Counted from the stretch's first letter, positions 1-8,479 are shown. The stretch is 14,895 nucleotides of DNA from Nitrosomonadaceae bacterium (GCA_947471695.1 CANIWY010000018.1:1-14895), one strand, 5' to 3'. The notes: a model not told the origin generated them from the letters alone. A program made the numbers and translations.

Positions 1-69
1 CCCTCGGTACGGTTGAAGCCGTACGCACGCTTTCCAGGCGTGTACCTTAAACCACTCGGCCATCTCTCC
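1..69 (-). tRNA. tRNA-Ser (anticodon GGA), 3' end cut by window edge
   Basis: Read on the minus strand, the sequence starts with an acceptor strand GGAGAGA at 69-63, followed by the D-arm text GGCCGAGTGG. The anticodon stem CACGC/GCGTG encloses the loop CTGGAAA, with anticodon GGA at 35-33, which reads UCC and UCU serine codons. A long variable arm follows, stem GTACGG/CCGTAC around CTTCAA, which is diagnostic of class II tRNAs and fits serine. The T arm and the 3' acceptor strand lie before base 1, so the gene is incomplete here only because of the window boundary. Confidence 0.95.
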
Positions 70-110
70 GATCAAAGGAATCCGGCTGACCGGAACCGAT
101 AAGGCTGCAA

Positions 111-139
111 AGGATAAACCAGAATAGGCTCGCCGGCAA
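111..139 (-). promoter_or_regulatory. Candidate sigma70 promoter of the tRNA-Ser gene
   Basis: On the minus strand TTGCCG (139-134) and TATCCT (116-111) are separated by exactly 17 bases. Each matches four of six consensus positions. Transcription would start about 35 bases before the mature tRNA end at 69. The interval contains a short hairpin (TCCGG, CTGA, CCGGA at 81-94) that could lie in the pre-tRNA leader. The call rests on pattern and position only. Confidence 0.35.
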
Positions 140-191
140 ATTATCAGGATGTTATTAATGCTTGGAGCTGGTGTTTGATTGCCTTGATAGT

Positions 192-203
192 AGTTGATCA
201 ACT
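192..203. other. Perfect 12-base palindrome behind the MBL gene
   Basis: AGTTGATCAACT is its own reverse complement and begins one base after the stop codon of the minus-strand hydrolase gene. It could form a four-pair hairpin or be a protein site. No run of U follows on the minus strand, so it is not a convincing intrinsic terminator, and acs-MBL transcripts may read on towards the tRNA gene. Confidence 0.25.
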
Positions 204-204
204 G

Positions 205-1164
205 TTAGCTACTTGCTGCCGAATGGTCTAGCCAATTTTCCAGTCCTAGGGAATTGAGGTCAATATCAATTCGTAGCAATTCATGAATCTTTTCCTGTGG
301 CAGTTTGCAGCCGTGTGCTGTCAGTCGTCGTAACAATAACAATCCGAGTTCTTTAACTAGCGTTGCATGCCTGTCAGGGCTATCGTTGGATACCTCTTTA
401 GCGATCGACACATGGGCATCAATCAGCTCATGCATTTCGACAGCATGTGCCGGTAAGTGACTGATGCGGCCATAGTGAGTGAGGAAGGCATGCTCAGGTT
501 TATAACTAATCAGTCGATCCAGAGAGGCGTGTGCCGCAGTCGGGTCAAACTGTACAGGTGTAGTGGTTGGAAATACAAATTCCATCCCATCCACATCGAA
601 CTCGCGGTAGGAGACGCCGAATGTGTCACCGGTAAAGAATGAGTGACTCTGCTCATCAAAGATACAGTAGTGATGGCGTGCATGGCCAGGGGTATCGAGA
701 AATAGAAGAGACCTACCATTAAGACCGATGCGGAATTCATCTGGCGCTTCAATGATACGTCCTGCGTCTATTGGATGAATCTCGCCATACATGCGGCTAA
801 ATTCCATTGCACCATATACCGCTTTGGCGCCTTCAATGAGCTTGGAGGGGTCAGCCATGTGGCGAGCGCCGCGTGGATGAACGACTAGCTTTGCATTGGG
901 TAGGCATTGCATGAACTCACTTGCACCACCGGCATGATCGAGATGGATGTGGGTAAGAAAGACATAGCTTACATTTTCGGGTGCGAGATTCTTATGCTTC
1001 AAAGTTTCAATTACGCCGGGAACAGAAAACGCGGTTCCTGTGTCTACTAGTGCTACATTGTTACCTTCGACAATCATATGAATCGCAACCAATCCCTGGC
1101 GGTGGTACTGAGCATCAATAGTGCTAATGCCGTGGTCGTGGTCGATTATGCGCGGTAGGTCCAT
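205..1164 (-). CDS. Metallo-beta-lactamase-fold hydrolase, substrate unknown
   Basis: This 319-residue protein has the full metal-site set of the metallo-beta-lactamase superfamily. THIHLDH at 71-77 is the HxHxDH motif, His161 lies in DTPGHARHH, Asp180 in FTGD and His230 in LTHYG. The early strand ending in DTG (41-43) is also typical. Such proteins usually bind two metal ions and hydrolyse thioesters, lactones or similar bonds. There is no signal peptide, so it should be cytoplasmic. Residues from about 240 form a helical C-terminal extension. The ATG start lies 18 bases after the acs stop on the same strand, which suggests one transcript and a role in acyl or acetyl metabolism; that role is inference. 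A weak AAAGAG sequence precedes the start. The subfamily (glyoxalase II-like, lactonase or thioesterase) cannot be settled from motifs alone. Confidence 0.85.
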   Translation of the reverse strand: MDLPRIIDHDHGISTIDAQYHRQGLVAIHMIVEGNNVALVDTGTAFSVPGVIETLKHKNLAPENVSYVFLTHIHLDHAGGASEFMQCLPNAKLVVHPRGARHMADPSKLIEGAKAVYGAMEFSRMYGEIHPIDAGRIIEAPDEFRIGLNGRSLLFLDTPGHARHHYCIFDEQSHSFFTGDTFGVSYREFDVDGMEFVFPTTTPVQFDPTAAHASLDRLISYKPEHAFLTHYGRISHLPAHAVEMHELIDAHVSIAKEVSNDSPDRHATLVKELGLLLLRRLTAHGCKLPQEKIHELLRIDIDLNSLGLENWLDHSAASS

Positions 1165-1182
1165 GGCTCTTTGTTTGACTAA

Positions 1183-3156
1183 CTAGTTTATGGATTGCCG
1201 CAATTGCTCAAGTATTGCCGGGTTCTCTAGGGTGGAAATATCCTGAGTGATTTCTTCTCCTCTGGCAATGGCACGCAGCAACCGGCGCATAATTTTTCCG
1301 GAGCGAGTTTTTGGCAAGTTATCACCGAAACGAATCTCATCCGGCCTGGCAATCGGGCCAATTTCTTTAGCGACCCATTCACGTAATGATACGGAGATAT
1401 TGTGTGCATCCTCCCCATGAGGGCGGATGCCTTTGAGAACAACGAATGCAATGATAGCCTCACCCTTGATGTCATGCGGCTTGCCGACCACTGCTGCCTC
1501 CGCCACAAGAGAATTCGACACCAGTGCCGATTCTATCTCCATGGTTCCCAAGCGATGGCCGGAAACATTGAGTACATCATCGATACGGCCCATGATCCAG
1601 AAATAGCCATCCAGATCACGGCTGGCGGAATCACCCGCAAGATAATACTCGCCGCCTAAGTCTTGTGGAAAATAAGTTTTCCGAAAACGCTCAGGATCGC
1701 CCCATAAGGTGCGAGCCAGTGAGGGAAATGGGCGCTTGATGACAAGGAGTCCACCCTTTCCATTCTCCACTTCATGGCCTGTTTCATCCACGATGGCCGC
1801 CATGATGCCGGGTAATGGAAAGGTGCAGGAACCGGGTTTTAGAGGAACCGCGCCAGGCATTGGGGCGAGCATATGCGAGCCTGTTTCTGTTTGCCACCAA
1901 GTATCCACGATGGGACAGCGGGACTGACCTACGACAGTGTAATACCACATCCATGCTTCCGGATTAATGGGTTCACCGACCGATCCTAGTAATCGCAATG
2001 ACGATAGGTCATATTGTCGGGGTAAATCTGGACCTGACTTGATTAGTGAACGGATTGCGGTGGGGGCAGTATAGAAAGTAGTTGCTCTGTGGTCTTGGAT
2101 AATTTTCCAGAAACGACCTGCATCAGGATAAGTTGGGACTCCCTCGAATATAATCTGGGTGGCCCCCATTGCCAGAGGGCCATAAGCCACATAGCTGTGA
2201 CCGGTGACCCAGCCTACATCGGCCGTACACCAGAAAATATCAGAGGGTTTATAATCAAAAATCCATTTCATGCTGAGCATTGTGCCAAGCAAGTATCCCG
2301 CTGAAGAGTGCTGTACCCCCTTAGGTTTGCCGGTTGAGCCGGATGTGTAGAGGGTAAATAGTGGATGTTCTGCATTGACCCATTCTGGTTCACAGTTACT
2401 ATCCTTGTCCTTGATGAGGTCATGCCACCAGACGTCACGCGTGGTATGGCACTGAGCAACCATACCAGAGCGTTGATAGATCACCACGGATTTCACAGAG
2501 TCTGTCCCTCCCATGGAGAGGGACTCATCTACGGCAGATTTCAGGGGGATAGTCTTACCACCACGGATTTGCTCATCGGCGGAAATCACGGCGACTGCAC
2601 CGGTATCGATAATACGTTCATGCAAGCTTTTAGCGGAGAAGCCACCAAACACCACCGAATGAATTGCACCGATCCGGGCGCAGGCCTGCATTGCTACGAC
2701 CGCTTCAATGCTCATTGGCATATAGATGATGACGCGATCACCCTTGCCAATCTCTAGAGATTTAAGACCATTGGCAAACTGACATACTCGGTGGTGAAGA
2801 TCTCTATAAGTGGATCGAGTGACTTTGCCATCATCTGCTTCAAAAATGATGGCAACCTTATCCGGCTGAGTAACGAGATGCCGATCAAGGCAGTTGTATG
2901 AAATATTCAGTTCACCATCGTCGAACCACTTGAAGAATGGATGATTGCGCTCGTCTAGTACACGAGTGAATGGCTTGTGCCATAGGATCTGTTCCTTTGC
3001 TAATTTCCCCCAGAAACCCTCATAATCTCTTTTGGCCTCAGCGCATAATGCATGATAAGAAGCCAAGCCGGCCAGATTGGATTGTTCAACAAATACTGCA
3101 CCTGGGGGGAAGGTCTCTTTTCCATGCAGAATAGATTTGATTTCTGGCATGTTCAT
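1183..3156 (-). CDS. acs: Acetyl-CoA synthetase (AMP-forming)
   Basis: Acs activates acetate with ATP to acetyl-AMP and then forms acetyl-CoA in the cytoplasm. At 657 residues it has the usual length of the family. The P-loop-like adenylation motif YTSGSTGKPKG is at 270-280. WWQTETG at 420-426 includes the Trp that limits the pocket to short acyl chains (Trp421). The hinge and C-terminal domain motifs AGDSASRD and GRIDD are at 507-514 and 523-527, and NVSGHRLGT at 530-538. PKTRSGK ends at Lys621, the catalytic lysine that protein acetyltransferases modify in characterised homologues. The first ATG (3156) directly abuts GGAGA. The in-frame ATG two codons later (3150) has that GGAGA at an ideal six-base spacing and may be the true start. 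It is followed 18 bases later by an MBL-fold hydrolase gene. Confidence 0.96.
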   Translation of the reverse strand: MNMPEIKSILHGKETFPPGAVFVEQSNLAGLASYHALCAEAKRDYEGFWGKLAKEQILWHKPFTRVLDERNHPFFKWFDDGELNISYNCLDRHLVTQPDKVAIIFEADDGKVTRSTYRDLHHRVCQFANGLKSLEIGKGDRVIIYMPMSIEAVVAMQACARIGAIHSVVFGGFSAKSLHERIIDTGAVAVISADEQIRGGKTIPLKSAVDESLSMGGTDSVKSVVIYQRSGMVAQCHTTRDVWWHDLIKDKDSNCEPEWVNAEHPLFTLYTSGSTGKPKGVQHSSAGYLLGTMLSMKWIFDYKPSDIFWCTADVGWVTGHSYVAYGPLAMGATQIIFEGVPTYPDAGRFWKIIQDHRATTFYTAPTAIRSLIKSGPDLPRQYDLSSLRLLGSVGEPINPEAWMWYYTVVGQSRCPIVDTWWQTETGSHMLAPMPGAVPLKPGSCTFPLPGIMAAIVDETGHEVENGKGGLLVIKRPFPSLARTLWGDPERFRKTYFPQDLGGEYYLAGDSASRDLDGYFWIMGRIDDVLNVSGHRLGTMEIESALVSNSLVAEAAVVGKPHDIKGEAIIAFVVLKGIRPHGEDAHNISVSLREWVAKEIGPIARPDEIRFGDNLPKTRSGKIMRRLLRAIARGEEITQDISTLENPAILEQLRQSIN

Positions 3157-3186
3157 TCTCCAGTATTGAGGTTTTGGACTGCTGGA

Positions 3187-3195
3187 ATTGTATCA
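3187..3195 (-). promoter_or_regulatory. Candidate extended -10 promoter for acs
   Basis: On the minus strand TGATACAAT (3195-3187) matches the extended -10 pattern TGnTATAAT with one mismatch. No good -35 is seen at 16-18 bases, which is acceptable for extended -10 promoters. Transcription would begin near 3180 and give a leader of about 25 bases before the acs start. Confidence 0.35.
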
Positions 3196-3358
3196 CTCGT
3201 GGCAACTGAATCAGATCCATCCCTCTGCGCTTTCGAATGGATTCAAGGGGCAATTATTTCGGGCTACATTTGTAACTTGATTGGTACAAAAAGAGCCGCT
3301 TATGGGGGAGATAACGTTATCAGACAAGACGTTCTTATGAAGTATCTATTTCATTAAG

Positions 3359-3377
3359 TATAAAAATTTGCTAGAAT
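3359..3377 (+). promoter_or_regulatory. Candidate -10 region(s) for the rimP operon
   Basis: Two -10-like hexamers stand just upstream of the rimP leader hairpin: TATAAA at 3359-3364 and TAGAAT at 3372-3377. Neither has a strong -35 element at the right distance. Which one is used decides whether GGCCA at 3378-3382 is part of the transcript, and hence whether it could act in attenuation. Confidence 0.25.
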
Positions 3378-3392
3378 GGCCACTTAATTTTT

Positions 3393-3416
3393 ATGGGCTT
3401 GTTTGGCCCATTTTTT
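3393..3416 (+). terminator. rimP leader hairpin, terminator-like (putative attenuator)
   Basis: ATGGGC (3393-3398) pairs with GCCCAT (3406-3411) around a seven-base loop, followed by five further T (3412-3416) and then GTTTG. This is an intrinsic-terminator architecture placed 15 bases before the rimP ATG. A similar leader ahead of rimP-nusA-infB has been catalogued as the rimP leader in gammaproteobacteria; membership of this copy is inference. Because it precedes the operon, it more likely regulates read-through than ends an upstream unit. GGCCA at 3378-3382 could pair with TGGCC at 3404-3408 and compete with the terminator stem. Confidence 0.5.
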
Positions 3417-3431
3417 GTTTGTAGCGAGGCT

Positions 3432-3860
3432 ATGGAGCTACATGAATTGTTGGAATTGACCCTGTCTGGGATGGGTTATGAGCTGGTTGACGTGGAGCGG
3501 TCGCCACGCGGTAAGCTATTACGGGTATTTATTGATAAGCCCAATGGTATTACTGTGGAGGACTGTTCGATCATCAGTGACCACCTGGGCCGATTGTTTG
3601 CGGTTGAAAATATTGATTATGATCGACTGGAGATTTCCTCTCCGGGGATGGATCGGCCATTGAAGAGGACATCTGATTTTGTTCGTTTTACAGGAGAATT
3701 GGCCAAATTGAAGTTACGTGTAGCATTGCAGGGCCAGCGGAACTTCGTCGGAATCTTGCGTGGTGTAAGTGATGAGGTATTGAAGCTGGAAGTGGATGGA
3801 GCGATGCTTAATATTGAATTGAGTAATCTTGAAAAAGCCCGTTTAGTTCCAAAATTGTAG
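3432..3860 (+). CDS. rimP: Ribosome maturation factor RimP
   Basis: RimP binds the 30S precursor and helps assemble the S12 and decoding-centre region. The 142-residue product shows the family hallmarks: GYELVDVE near the N terminus, the strand LRVFIDKPNGITVEDC, and the signature SSPGMDRPL in the middle, followed by the C-terminal beta-barrel part. The frame is open from an earlier ATG at 3393, but that ATG lies inside the terminator-like leader hairpin, has no Shine-Dalgarno sequence and would add non-conserved residues. ATG 3432 follows GAGG, although spaced only two bases away, so it is preferred. It is the first gene of the rimP-nusA-infB-rbfA-truB operon, 27 bases before nusA. The residue pattern resembles betaproteobacterial RimP. 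Confidence 0.93.
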   Translation: MELHELLELTLSGMGYELVDVERSPRGKLLRVFIDKPNGITVEDCSIISDHLGRLFAVENIDYDRLEISSPGMDRPLKRTSDFVRFTGELAKLKLRVALQGQRNFVGILRGVSDEVLKLEVDGAMLNIELSNLEKARLVPKL

Positions 3861-3887
3861 CTATCTAAGAATTCGGTCGGAGGTAGT

Positions 3888-5360
3888 ATGAGTCGCGAAG
3901 TTTTATTGTTGGTGGACGCGTTGGCGCGTGAGAAGAATGTTGAAAAAGACATTGTTTTTGCAGCACTCGAATTAGCGTTAGCATCTGCTACTAAAAAGCG
4001 TTTTCATGATGACGCCGAGGTGCGTGTGTCGATTGACCGTGAGACGGGTGATTACCAGTCTTTCCGTCGTTGGCAGATCATGACTGATGATACTGTTGAA
4101 GATCCTGCACGTCAGATCTCTATGACAGCGGCATCGCAGCTTGATGCTGGGCTCCAGTTAGGTGAGTTCGTCGAGGAACCCCTTGAGCCTGTAGAGGTTG
4201 GACGTATTGGTGCTCAAGCAGCCAAACAGGTTATATACCAAAAAATCCGGGATGCCGAACGCGAGCAAATTCTGAATGACTTCCTCGAGCGGAAGGAGTA
4301 CATGGTTAGCGGTACCATTAAACGCATGGAACGGGGTAATGCCATCATCGAGTCTGGCAGGGTAGAGGCTGTTTTGCCTCGAGACCAGACGATCCCTAAG
4401 GAGAACCTGCGAGTCGGTGACCGTGTTCGTGCTTACTTGTCTAAAGTTGACCGTACGGCTCGGGGCCCACAGTTGGTGCTATCACGGATTGCACCGGAAT
4501 TTTTGATGAAGCTGTTTGAGTTAGAGGTGCCAGAGATCGAGGAGGGATTGCTAGAAATTAAGGCTGCAGCGAGAGATCCGGGTTCTCGAGCGAAGATTGC
4601 AGTAAAGTCTAATGATCAACGTGTCGATCCGATTGGTACTTGCGTCGGTATGCGTGGGTCTAGGGTTCAGGCAGTGACCGGCGAATTGGCCGGAGAACGG
4701 GTGGATATCATTCTCTGGTCGGACGATCCGGCTACCTTCGTCATTAATGCGCTGGCTCCTGCCGAGATCAGCAGCATCATGGTGGATGAGGAAAAACATA
4801 GCATGGACATCGTAGTGGATGAGGATAATCTTGCTCAAGCCATTGGCAGAGGTGGTCAGAATGTTCGTCTTGCATCTGAACTGACCGGATGGGAGCTCAA
4901 TATTATGAGCGTGGATGAGTCGCAGACGAAAAATGATGAAGAGTCCTCGGTCACTCGTCAGCTCTTTATGGATAAGCTTGATGTGGATGAGGAAGTTGCG
5001 GAAATCCTGACACAGGAAGGCTTTACCAGTTTGGAAGAAGTGGCCTACGTACCAATTGATGAAATGTTGGAGATTGAATCATTTGATGAGCAGACTGTAA
5101 CTGAGCTTCGTAATCGGGCGCGGAATGTACTTCTGACCGAGGCCATTGTCAGTGAGGAAAAAGTAGGGCATATGGCAGAAGACCTGCTGTCAATGGAAGG
5201 GATGGACAGTCAGACTGCGCGCGATTTGGCGGCTAAGGGTATAAAAACTCAAGAAGATCTGGCCGACTTGGCAGTGGATGACCTGTTGGAAATGATTGAC
5301 ATAGATGCCGAACGCGCCAAGACGTTGATTATGGCAGCTCGTGCACCGTGGTTTGCCTAA
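3888..5360 (+). CDS. nusA: Transcription termination/antitermination factor NusA
   Basis: NusA binds RNA polymerase and nascent RNA, modulating pausing, Rho and intrinsic termination, and antitermination. The 490-residue protein shows the complete proteobacterial layout. The N-terminal polymerase-binding domain covers about 1-130 and the S1 domain about 135-200. KH1 contains GMRGSR at 254-259 and KH2 contains AIGRGGQN at 318-325. Two acidic C-terminal helix-hairpin repeats follow, at about 360-420 and 430-488, as in the E. coli protein with its two AR domains. A strong GGAGGT (3879-3884) lies just before the ATG. In E. coli NusA represses its own operon, which would connect with the terminator-like hairpin before rimP; that link is inference here. 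Confidence 0.98.
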   Translation: MSREVLLLVDALAREKNVEKDIVFAALELALASATKKRFHDDAEVRVSIDRETGDYQSFRRWQIMTDDTVEDPARQISMTAASQLDAGLQLGEFVEEPLEPVEVGRIGAQAAKQVIYQKIRDAEREQILNDFLERKEYMVSGTIKRMERGNAIIESGRVEAVLPRDQTIPKENLRVGDRVRAYLSKVDRTARGPQLVLSRIAPEFLMKLFELEVPEIEEGLLEIKAAARDPGSRAKIAVKSNDQRVDPIGTCVGMRGSRVQAVTGELAGERVDIILWSDDPATFVINALAPAEISSIMVDEEKHSMDIVVDEDNLAQAIGRGGQNVRLASELTGWELNIMSVDESQTKNDEESSVTRQLFMDKLDVDEEVAEILTQEGFTSLEEVAYVPIDEMLEIESFDEQTVTELRNRARNVLLTEAIVSEEKVGHMAEDLLSMEGMDSQTARDLAAKGIKTQEDLADLAVDDLLEMIDIDAERAKTLIMAARAPWFA

Positions 5361-5402
5361 TCTTGGCAGATCGAGCAATAGGATATTAAGGGCTACTAAT
5401 TA

Positions 5403-7997
5403 ATGGCGCAAATGAGTGTGGAACAATTTGCTAGTGAACTGGGACTGTTGCCAGCAGTATTGCTGGAGCAACTCCAGGCGGCTGGTATCAGCAAAGAAAT
5501 TGCCAAGGATGGCCTGACCGAGAAGGATAAAAACCAGCTTCTGGATTACCTGCGTAAGGTCCACGGTGCAACAGCGGATAAAGGAAAGATTACTCTAATC
5601 CGTCGGCAGACAACAGAGATTAAAAAATCAGATAGCACTGGAAAGGCTCGAACTATCCAGGTAGAGGTTCGCAAGAAGCGTGTTTTTGTAAAGCGCGATT
5701 TGGTGGACGGTGTAGAAGCAGATAACGATGAGGCTATTGAGCCGGCAGTGCCAGTAGCGGCTGCGTCGCCAATTCCATTAGCCCCAGTGTCGGTAGTGGA
5801 TGCCGCACAAAAAGAATTGCGTGCGGAAGAATCAAGAAAACAAGCTGAGTTAATTGCGCGGCAGGTTGCGGAAATAAAGGAAAAGAAAGAACGCAATAAG
5901 CCTATCTTAGCTGAAGCTAAAGGAACTGAACTAGTTACAGAAGCTGTTGCGGTTTCGGTTCCAACTGAGACGGCAACACCCGCTCCAACTCCAGCCGTAG
6001 TTGCAACAGAAGGGACTCTGCATAAACCTGTCGTTAAGCCGGAAGATAAAGCTGCTAAGGCTGAGAAGAAAAAGAAACAGACTAAGCAGGTTATCTGGAA
6101 GGATGAGAGTTCAGAAAAACGAGGACTTAAAACACGCGGCGATCTATCTGGAGGCAAAGGGTGGCGTACACGCAGAGATAAGCATAGCAAGGGCTCGAGT
6201 GAGGATCAGGGAAGTCATGCCTTCTCAGCGCCAACCGAGACGGTGGTGCATGAGGTGATGGTGCCTGAAACAATCTCTGTTGGAGCGTTGGCGCAAAAAA
6301 TGACAGTCAAGGCTGCCGAAGTCATTAAGTGTCTGATGAAGATGGGTAATATGGTTACCATCAATCAGATGTTGGATCAGGAAACTGCCATGATCGTGGT
6401 GGAGGAGATGGGCCATGTGGCTAAGTACGCGGCTCTGGATAGCCCCGAGGCTTTCTTGGTGGATACCGAGCTCCCCACAACGGAGTATCAAACAGAACCA
6501 CGTGCTCCAGTAGTCACTGTAATGGGTCACGTTGATCATGGTAAGACCTCATTGCTGGATTATATCCGTCGCACACGCGTAGCGAGCGGTGAAGCAGGGG
6601 GTATCACTCAGCATATTGGCGCCTATCACGTTGAGACCGAACGAGGCATGATCACTTTCCTTGACACGCCTGGTCATGAAGCATTTACGGCAATGCGCGC
6701 ACGGGGTGCTAAGGTCACCGATCTGGTCGTGCTGGTGGTAGCAGCAGATGACGGCGTAATGCCACAGACTATAGAAGCGGTCCATCACGCTAAAGCTGCC
6801 AAGGTACCGATAGTAGTCGCGGTCAATAAAATAGATAAACCAGAGGCTAATTCAGAGCGCATCAGGCAGGAACTAGTAACGCAAGGCGTAGTGCCAGAAG
6901 ATTGGGGTGGCGACACCATGTTTATCGAAGTTTCAGCCAAGACGGGTCAAGGGATCGATGCCCTATTGGAGAGCGTTCTTCTCCAGGCTGAAGTGCTGGA
7001 ACTTAAGGCAGCAAAGGAGGCGCCAGCCAGGGGTATTGTAATCGAATCACGTTTGGACCGAGGACGAGGCCCGGTGGCAACGATCTTGGTGCAGTCCGGG
7101 ACCTTGAAACGAGGGGATATCCTGCTGGCAGGAGCCGTATTTGGTCGGGTACGGGCAATGTTAGACGAGAATGGTAAGTCAGTTGAGAAGGCAGGTCCTT
7201 CTATCCCCGTAGAGATTCAGGGTTTGTCAGAAGTTCCAGTGGCAGGGGAGTCAGTAGTCGTCATGATTGACGAGCGTAAAGCACGAGAAATTGCTCTTTT
7301 CCGTCAGGGTAAGTTCCGTGACGTGAAACTCGCCAGACAGCAGGCAACCAAGTTGGAGAACCTATTCGAGCAGAAGGGAGAGGTCAAGATACTCGCTTTG
7401 ATCATCAAGGCCGATGTGCAGGGCTCCTACGAGGCGCTCACCCATGCATTGGATAAGCTGTCTACAGATGAAGTTAAAGTAAATATCATCCATAGCGGAG
7501 TGGGCGCGATTACCGAGTCCGACATCAATTTGGCGCTCGCTTCCAAGGCCGTAGTGATTGGCTTCAATAGCCGTGCTGATACAGTTGCGCGAAAACTGAT
7601 CAGTTCGACCGGTGTAGATGTGCGCTACTACAGTATTATTTATGAGGCGGTTGATGAAATAAAAGCGGCCTTGTCCGGAATGATGGCACCGGAACGCAAG
7701 GAAAGTATTATCGGGCTCGTCGAAATCCGTCAAGTATTCCGTATTTCTAAAGTGGGTGCTGTGGCCGGTTGCTATGTACTTGAGGGTGTCATTAGACGTG
7801 GTTCATCAGTGCGTTTGATCCGTAATGGGGAGCTCATTCATACCGGTGAACTGGATTCACTAAAACGTTTTAAAGACGATGTAAAAGAGGTCAAAGGTAA
7901 TTTTGAATGCGGGCTATCATTGAAAAATTTCAATGATATTGAGGTGAGTGACCAGTTAGAGGTCTATGAGATTATAGAGGTCGCCCGTAGCTTATAA
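5403..7997 (+). CDS. infB: Translation initiation factor IF-2
   Basis: IF-2 is the GTPase that delivers fMet-tRNA to the 30S subunit and promotes subunit joining. The 864-residue product starts with an IF2-N domain (about 1-55) and a conserved basic patch around VEVRKKRVFVKRD (88-99). A long low-complexity Ala/Lys/Glu/Pro linker runs from about 105 to 275. A second IF2-N domain follows at about 288-338, then the G domain: GHVDHGKT at 375-382 (G1), GGITQHIGAY at 399-408 (G2), DTPGH at 421-425 (G3), NKID at 475-478 (G4) and SAKTG at 511-515 (G5). The remainder fits domains II-IV, including the fMet-tRNA-binding C2. The N terminus, beginning MAQMSVEQFASELG, looks betaproteobacterial. The Shine-Dalgarno site is weak (AAGGG at 5388-5392, ten bases from the ATG). 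Confidence 0.98.
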   Translation: MAQMSVEQFASELGLLPAVLLEQLQAAGISKEIAKDGLTEKDKNQLLDYLRKVHGATADKGKITLIRRQTTEIKKSDSTGKARTIQVEVRKKRVFVKRDLVDGVEADNDEAIEPAVPVAAASPIPLAPVSVVDAAQKELRAEESRKQAELIARQVAEIKEKKERNKPILAEAKGTELVTEAVAVSVPTETATPAPTPAVVATEGTLHKPVVKPEDKAAKAEKKKKQTKQVIWKDESSEKRGLKTRGDLSGGKGWRTRRDKHSKGSSEDQGSHAFSAPTETVVHEVMVPETISVGALAQKMTVKAAEVIKCLMKMGNMVTINQMLDQETAMIVVEEMGHVAKYAALDSPEAFLVDTELPTTEYQTEPRAPVVTVMGHVDHGKTSLLDYIRRTRVASGEAGGITQHIGAYHVETERGMITFLDTPGHEAFTAMRARGAKVTDLVVLVVAADDGVMPQTIEAVHHAKAAKVPIVVAVNKIDKPEANSERIRQELVTQGVVPEDWGGDTMFIEVSAKTGQGIDALLESVLLQAEVLELKAAKEAPARGIVIESRLDRGRGPVATILVQSGTLKRGDILLAGAVFGRVRAMLDENGKSVEKAGPSIPVEIQGLSEVPVAGESVVVMIDERKAREIALFRQGKFRDVKLARQQATKLENLFEQKGEVKILALIIKADVQGSYEALTHALDKLSTDEVKVNIIHSGVGAITESDINLALASKAVVIGFNSRADTVARKLISSTGVDVRYYSIIYEAVDEIKAALSGMMAPERKESIIGLVEIRQVFRISKVGAVAGCYVLEGVIRRGSSVRLIRNGELIHTGELDSLKRFKDDVKEVKGNFECGLSLKNFNDIEVSDQLEVYEIIEVARSL

Positions 7998-8094
7998 ATC
8001 AAGGCAAGGTCATCTTTGATATCATCTAATCCTGTAAAGACTGATCAATAGTATCGTGAAGTATCTTGATGGCACCTCTTGATCGTAGAATATA

Positions 8095-8460
8095 ATGCCT
8101 AAAGACTATTCCCGTACTCTTCGTATTGCTGACCAGATCCAACGTGAGCTGGCTGATATAATCTATAACGAGTTAAAAGACCCCCGCATTCAATCGATTA
8201 CTCTGACTGGCGTTGAGGTAAGTCATGACTATTCCCATGCGAAGGTCTTCTACACTTCACTCGGCAGCGCCGGTGATAACTTTCTAACAGATAAGGGTCT
8301 TGAACACTCTGCTGGTTTTTTGCGTAGTCGGTTGTCAGGTCGATTAAAGTTACGTGTGGTTCCACAGTTACATTTTATCTACGATGAATCAGTTGAACGT
8401 GGGATGCGTCTTTCACAACTGATAGATCAAGCGGTCGCCTTAGAAGGCCCGGCAGAATAG
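8095..8460 (+). CDS. rbfA: Ribosome-binding factor A
   Basis: RbfA is a small type II KH-domain protein that binds the 30S subunit during late 16S rRNA maturation and is important in the cold. The 121-residue product carries family features: RIADQIQRELADII near the N terminus, LKDPRI at 29-34, the strand segment HDYSHAKVFYT, and near the end PQLHFIYDESVERGMRLSQLI. It is slightly shorter than the E. coli protein. It follows infB after 97 bases, the largest gap in the operon, and precedes truB. No clear Shine-Dalgarno sequence is visible before the ATG. The operon context and motifs make the identification firm. Confidence 0.95.
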   Translation: MPKDYSRTLRIADQIQRELADIIYNELKDPRIQSITLTGVEVSHDYSHAKVFYTSLGSAGDNFLTDKGLEHSAGFLRSRLSGRLKLRVVPQLHFIYDESVERGMRLSQLIDQAVALEGPAE

Positions 8461-8479
8461 GCGCAATACCCTGTACGTT

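Noticed and set aside
2365..2757. Forward 130-codon frame inside acs
   Set aside because: It is antisense to a strongly conserved part of Acs and has no recognisable domain.
3052..3357. Forward open frame of 101 codons across the acs 5' end and its upstream region
   Set aside because: It lies mostly antisense to the acs N terminus and its promoter, has no family resemblance and no good ribosome-binding site.
5546..6190. Minus-strand open frame of 214 codons inside infB
   Set aside because: It is the shadow of the low-complexity Ala/Glu/Lys linker of IF-2; its Ser/Thr/Ala-rich product has no domain features.
8066..8096. TTGATG and perfect TATAAT just before rbfA
   Set aside because: The TATAAT overlaps the start codon and the spacing is 19 bases, so transcription would begin inside rbfA. 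It is probably chance in an AT-rich gap.
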